Part shown: piece after piece, positions 4,389 through 5,938 of the stretch
Layout of the letters: each line of letters begins with the position of its first letter
Position numbering within the stretch: position 1 is the stretch's first letter
Assembly (NCBI GenBank): GCA_025453715.1
Contig: JALOPT010000107.1
Coordinates: 1-5,938 of the forward strand
Direction of reading: 5' to 3'
From: Methanoregulaceae archaeon
Lineage (GTDB): Archaea; Halobacteriota; Methanomicrobia; Methanomicrobiales; Methanospirillaceae
DNA: 5,938 nt
Notes under the pieces: model-generated
Seen by the model: only the letters and a program-made list of their open reading frames with translations
What the model was told of the DNA's origin: nothing
Database searches by the model: none
Translations under genes and position numbers: made by a program

Positions 4389-5938
4389 TTGATCAAAGCA
4401 GCAAGAGGACTCAGCCCGGCGGATATTGTTGTCAGGAACGCCGAATTATATGACCCGTTTATGTGTGGCTGGGACCTTGTGGATTTTGCAATTAAAGATG
4501 GAATTGTACTCGGGACAGGTAATTATTCCGGGAACCATGAGATAGACTGCAAAGGAGCACGGGTTGTTCCGGGATTGATAGATTCCCATGTCCATATTGA
4601 GAGCTCCCTGCTTTGTCCCGCAGAGTACGCCCGTCTTGTAGCCCGGCATGGAACCTCAACAGTGATCGCTGACCCGCATGAAATCGCCAATGTACTGGGA
4701 AAAGACGGCATAGAATATATGCTCCAGGCATCACGAAACACAGGAATTGATTTCTTTTATATGCTTCCATCCTGTGTTCCATCAATGTCCGGGGATACCG
4801 GTGGTGCAATCCTTGATGCATCAGACCTTGGTATGTTTGCTGGCAGGGATGGTGTGCTTGGCCTCGGTGAAATGATGAATATGCCGGGCGTACTATCGGG
4901 TGATACCGGGGTAATGGATAAACTAAGGATTTTCCCCCTGGTAGATGGCCATGCTCCAATGCTTGCTGGTAATGACTTAAATGCCTACATCCTTGCAGGA
5001 CCCGGAAGCGATCATGAATGTACCCGGGCTGCCGAAGCGCGGGAAAAGCTCTCAAAAGGGATGTATATTTACCTTCGCGAGGGCTCAACCGAGAAGAATA
5101 TCAGGGACCTGCTTCCGGTTGTAACCCCTTGTTCGGTTTCAAGGTGTTCGTTTTCCACCGATGACCGTCACGCGGATACACTTATGAATTTCGGACATAT
5201 TGATGGTATCATCCGCACGGCCGTGTCAGAAGGACTGGATCTTGAACTTGCGCTCCGGATGGCGACCTTGTCAGGGGCCGAGAGGTTCGGGTTACATGAC
5301 CGCGGGGCACTTTCTCCAGGCCGGATCGCTGATTTCTCCATCATCGACACCGGGAAAGAATTCTCTGTAAAAAGAACATTCCGGCGTGGAAGAGAGAATC
5401 ATTTCAGGTTTGTTCCTGCAACGTTGACCGCACCATCGAATATGCACACGACCCTTCCCCGGCCTTCTGACTTTGCGATTAATGGTGAAGGTCTTGCAAG
5501 GGTAATTGGTCTTGTCCCTGACCAGATTATTACCCGGGAGCTGCATTTCGAAATACAAAGTACTAAATTACCTGATTATGAACAGGATATTATTAAAACA
5601 ACTGTTTGCAGCAGGTATTGTCCGGGACTCCATTTGACAGGTCTTGCACATGGGTTTTCTTTTGATTGTGGGGCCATAGCTGGAAGCGTGTCGCATGATG
5701 CCCATAATATAATTGCTACAGGGACAAGCGATGAAGAGATTGAAAAAGCGATAGCAGCTGTTGTCTGCCAGAAAGGAGGTCTTGCAGCAGTGATAGGAAA
5801 CGATGTGACCGTCTTACCCCTCAAAAATGCAGGGCTCATGTCATCCGGACCATACGAAGAGGTAGTTGAACAGCTTGGGCTGCTCCATGCAGCGACCTGT
5901 GAGATGGGTGGGATTAATGATCCGTTTATGTATCTTTC
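4389..5938 (+). CDS. ade: Adenine deaminase, lacking its C-terminal end (runs off the window)
   Basis: Hydrolyses adenine to hypoxanthine and ammonia in purine salvage; a cytosolic metal-dependent amidohydrolase. The frame is open without a stop from 4359 to the window edge, giving 516 complete codons from TTG 4389. Comparison with known Ade proteins suggests only some 30 residues are missing. Counted from that TTG, visible motifs are the metal-binding DSHVHIESS (65-73), ADPHEIAN (94-101), GLGEMMN (158-164), DGHAP (186-190), STDDRH (256-261) and, in the Ade-specific C-terminal domain, SHDAHN (435-440). All are intact, so activity is expected. No ATG lies near the N-terminus. TTG 4389 gives a start reading MIKAARGLSPAD, like archaeal relatives as I remember them, but has no ribosome binding site. 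TTG 4368, overlapping the lipoprotein gene by 11 bp, has a strong one. Either start makes coupling to the lipoprotein gene likely. Confidence 0.95.
   Translation, partial: MIKAARGLSPADIVVRNAELYDPFMCGWDLVDFAIKDGIVLGTGNYSGNHEIDCKGARVVPGLIDSHVHIESSLLCPAEYARLVARHGTSTVIADPHEIANVLGKDGIEYMLQASRNTGIDFFYMLPSCVPSMSGDTGGAILDASDLGMFAGRDGVLGLGEMMNMPGVLSGDTGVMDKLRIFPLVDGHAPMLAGNDLNAYILAGPGSDHECTRAAEAREKLSKGMYIYLREGSTEKNIRDLLPVVTPCSVSRCSFSTDDRHADTLMNFGHIDGIIRTAVSEGLDLELALRMATLSGAERFGLHDRGALSPGRIADFSIIDTGKEFSVKRTFRRGRENHFRFVPATLTAPSNMHTTLPRPSDFAINGEGLARVIGLVPDQIITRELHFEIQSTKLPDYEQDIIKTTVCSRYCPGLHLTGLAHGFSFDCGAIAGSVSHDAHNIIATGTSDEEIEKAIAAVVCQKGGLAAVIGNDVTVLPLKNAGLMSSGPYEEVVEQLGLLHAATCEMGGINDPFMYL

Noticed and set aside
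4446..5088. Long minus-strand open frames opposite adenine deaminase (also 5168-5839)
   Set aside because: They are antisense shadows of ade, whose plus-strand frame carries all the family motifs; none resembles a known protein or has a ribosome binding site.
1..5938. CRISPR array, tRNA, rRNA, insertion sequence, toxin-antitoxin or defence genes
   Set aside because: No regularly spaced repeats, no cloverleaf or rRNA sequence, no transposase or terminal inverted repeats, and all larger genes are accounted for.

Overview
The window looks like a stretch of a methanogenic archaeon's chromosome, most likely order Methanomicrobiales. This is inferred from the A-type ATP synthase genes, an archaeal-type phosphoglycerate kinase, an archaeal adenine deaminase, GGAGGTGATC-like ribosome binding sites, T-run style transcription ends and AT-rich gaps between genes of moderate GC content. 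I could not search a database, so the lineage is an inference from remembered family sequences.

Region 1 (1-2707, + strand) is a tight run of energy and central-carbon genes. It begins inside atpB (A-type ATP synthase subunit B, 5' end outside the window). atpD (central stalk subunit D) follows after 6 bp, and pgk (phosphoglycerate kinase) after another 19 bp. The spacing and the two visible ribosome binding sites suggest one transcript, with pgk riding at the end of the ATP synthase operon.

Region 2 (2708-3077) has no convincing protein gene. It holds T-runs that probably end the pgk transcript, and a cluster of short inverted repeats. Three of these nest into a multi-branched fold (2819-2878) followed at once by five Ts, with a TATA-like box about 45 bp upstream, so an independent small RNA is possible. 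A 7-bp inverted repeat and several A-tracts lie downstream of the convergent minus-strand gene and probably end its transcript.

Region 3 (3078-4378) is the accessory-looking part. A minus-strand gene encodes a membrane-anchored surface protein with a Pro/Thr-rich linker. It is divergent, across a 311-bp AT-rich spacer, from a plus-strand gene for a small predicted lipoprotein. Neither has a function I can name.

Region 4 (about 4389-5938) is most of ade, adenine deaminase, in purine salvage. It is open to the window edge, has no ATG start at the expected place and begins at a TTG. It may be co-transcribed with the lipoprotein gene.

I see no tRNA, rRNA, CRISPR array, insertion sequence, phage gene or defence system. 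The most unusual items are the candidate structured RNA, the uncharacterised divergent surface-protein pair and the start-site arrangement of ade.
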